A stretch of 64,000 nt of DNA from Pinibacter aurantiacus. Its GTDB lineage: Bacteria > Bacteroidota > Bacteroidia > Chitinophagales > Chitinophagaceae. Each line of letters opens with the position of its first letter. The stretch's first letter is position 1. The stretch is from NCBI RefSeq assembly GCF_019130065.1, contig NZ_JAHSPG010000006.1, forward strand, positions 186,001-250,000. The letters run 5' to 3'. The notes beneath the pieces were generated by a model that saw nothing but the letters and a program-made list of their open reading frames with translations, made no database searches and was not told where the DNA came from. Of this stretch, positions 62,539 through 64,000 are shown piece by piece. The translations under genes and the position numbers were made by a program.

Positions 62539-64000
62539 ATGAAGAAACATCATTTCAGGATCGGCCTTATCGCAATGATACCGGTCGTAATGTTCTCTTG
62601 TAAGAAAGACGGCGAAAACACAAACATTTCAAAGCCGCTGACTATCATTGGTCAAAGTATTTCTGATACTATCCTTCCAATGAAAGATGCATCAGGCAAT
62701 TCAATTCCTTTGAAAGGAACAATGCTTGCCGGTAAAACTTACCACATCATGTCAGACGTTACCATCAATGCCGGTGACACTGTTTACCTGCAGCCCGGCG
62801 TGAAAGTATTGATACATGGAGATGGCCTTAGCCCTGCAACTAGCCCTGCATTTTATGTGAATGGTACATTGGTGAGCGCTGGAAGCAAAGAAGCTCAAAA
62901 CTGGTTCACAGTGTATGAAACGGCTTCTGTTCCTAAATCAAATTCGACTTATAAAGACGATGTTGTAAACGACCCAGCTTACAAAGGTTACTGGGGTGGT
63001 TTTCAGTGCGGACCTACTGCGGATCTGCTGTTGCTTCGCTGGACGCACGTTGAGTACACCGGCGGTCCATGGGGTAACAATGCTGCTGACTTCGGTTTCG
63101 CCCCGGGCGACGCTCGTAATGCGGTATATATGAACCGTGCTGCCGGCTTCAGTAAACTGATCCTTGAAGATTCATGGTTCTTTGGCAGTAAGGATGACTG
63201 TATCGGTAAATGTCAGAACACTTACGTGAGCATTATGAGAAACACCTTTAACAAACTCGGCGGTACTGGTGGAGAAGGTGTTAACCTGAAGAACCATGTG
63301 TTTGGCGATATGGCTTACAATCTTACTTACGGTATTGCAACAAATGGTTTGAAAACTGCTGGTGCTACAGGTGTGAACACTTTGGTGAACATCTACAACA
63401 ACACGCTTGTTAACTGCGGTTTCAGACAAACAAAAGCTACACGTAATGGTTCTATCAATACAGAAACCAACACTGGTGGTTTCATTTACAACAACATTAT
63501 TGTTAACTGTAAGCAAGGCCTTAGAATTTCTTACCAATCAGAAAAAGGAAAACCAAGTGACACATTGAACACTTCATACGGCCATAACCTTACCTGCATT
63601 GGAAGAGGTACTCAAATGGGTGGCGATGCACAACAATACATGATCTTCATCGAGCCTAACCAATTTACATTGAAACAGCCTGGTGACCTGAACGGATATA
63701 CCAACGGTCCAATTGCTGCAAACGGTACCAACGCAGGAACCAACAATCCTAACGATTCGTTGAAATATGATCCTATGTTCATGAACTACGATGTTGCAAA
63801 AAACAGCATTGGTAAAGAATATAGAAACAGCGTAATCCCTGCAGGCGCTGACTTTCATTTGAAAACTGGTTCTCCTGCAATTGGTGCGGGTGTTTACAAA
63901 GGTGGTGCGGGCGCTAATGCAATGCCTACAAAGCCTAGCGCGACATTGCTTACGCAATACGGTTTCCCAATGAACGTATTGCCTGTTACTGGTAGTGAGT
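62539..64000 (+). CDS. Right-handed beta-helix lipoprotein (3' end outside the window)
   Basis: The frame is open from ATG 62539 through the last base, 487 codons, so the gene is cut by the window edge. The signal peptide ends in lipobox VMFSC, with the lipidated cysteine at residue 21, followed by KKDGEN. The body has parallel-beta-helix character: LAGKTYHIMSDVTINAGDTVYLQPGVKVLIHGDG, then repeated Asn ladders such as VNIYNNTLVNCG and FIYNNIIVNCKQGL, as in pectate-lyase-like and periplasmic copper-binding-like folds. No calcium-site Asp cluster of pectate lyases is evident. It follows the TonB receptor by 37 bases and is probably its surface partner. Binding protein or polysaccharide lyase-like enzyme are both possible. 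Confidence 0.82.
   Translation, partial: MKKHHFRIGLIAMIPVVMFSCKKDGENTNISKPLTIIGQSISDTILPMKDASGNSIPLKGTMLAGKTYHIMSDVTINAGDTVYLQPGVKVLIHGDGLSPATSPAFYVNGTLVSAGSKEAQNWFTVYETASVPKSNSTYKDDVVNDPAYKGYWGGFQCGPTADLLLLRWTHVEYTGGPWGNNAADFGFAPGDARNAVYMNRAAGFSKLILEDSWFFGSKDDCIGKCQNTYVSIMRNTFNKLGGTGGEGVNLKNHVFGDMAYNLTYGIATNGLKTAGATGVNTLVNIYNNTLVNCGFRQTKATRNGSINTETNTGGFIYNNIIVNCKQGLRISYQSEKGKPSDTLNTSYGHNLTCIGRGTQMGGDAQQYMIFIEPNQFTLKQPGDLNGYTNGPIAANGTNAGTNNPNDSLKYDPMFMNYDVAKNSIGKEYRNSVIPAGADFHLKTGSPAIGAGVYKGGAGANAMPTKPSATLLTQYGFPMNVLPVTGSE

Overview
The window reads as chromosome of a Bacteroidota bacterium, most likely a soil or plant-associated Chitinophagaceae-like organism. The evidence is a SusC/SusD pair, lipoproteins with Bacteroidota-style lipoboxes, a TonB-dependent receptor with a carboxypeptidase-regulatory-like N-terminus, and very dense secreted glycoside hydrolases (GH). 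It is essentially one large accessory region for glycan degradation. No rRNA, tRNA, transposase, integrase or CRISPR array was seen.

Region 1 (1-15.3 kb, all + strand) is arabinose/galactose directed: a GH27 alpha-galactosidase (5' end outside the window), an APC amino-acid permease, a DUF5695-like secreted protein, a GH51 alpha-L-arabinofuranosidase, a cytosolic M24B Xaa-Pro aminopeptidase, a GH127/GH146 beta-L-arabinofuranosidase and a tandem GH43-GH43 enzyme. The peptidase and permease among arabinose-removing enzymes suggest an arabinosylated, proline-rich plant glycoprotein as substrate (inference). Region 2 (15.5-20.7 kb) holds housekeeping or small genes: a lipoprotein, a secreted nuclease, YciI, an ArsR regulator overlapping an AHSA1/SRPBCC protein behind a paired operator-like palindrome, and a YncE-like/phosphoesterase fusion.

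Region 3 (21.1-37 kb) is a polysaccharide utilization locus. An unusual membrane-spanning regulator (LamG/kelch-like periplasmic part, one TM helix, cytoplasmic SARP-like DNA-binding part) is divergent from susC, susD, a GH99-like lipoprotein, GH92, a GH71/99-like enzyme and a second GH92. The GH92/GH99 content points to alpha-mannosides (fungal mannan or N-glycans). Region 4 (37-54.6 kb, + strand) continues with GH2, a double-module esterase, GH3, GH2, GH3 and GH95, able to trim side chains carrying beta-linked sugars, acetyl groups and fucose or L-galactose. Region 5 (54.7-64 kb) has an orphan PAS histidine kinase, three poorly characterised genes including a DUF2625 protein, and a TonB-dependent receptor followed by a beta-helix lipoprotein that runs off the window.

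The noncoding DNA is as notable as the genes. At least a dozen intergenic spaces carry long inverted repeats, often starting at a stop codon. Several have arms of about 34-36 bp built from short 7-9 bp words. The words differ from site to site while the architecture is kept, and some families recur within the window.
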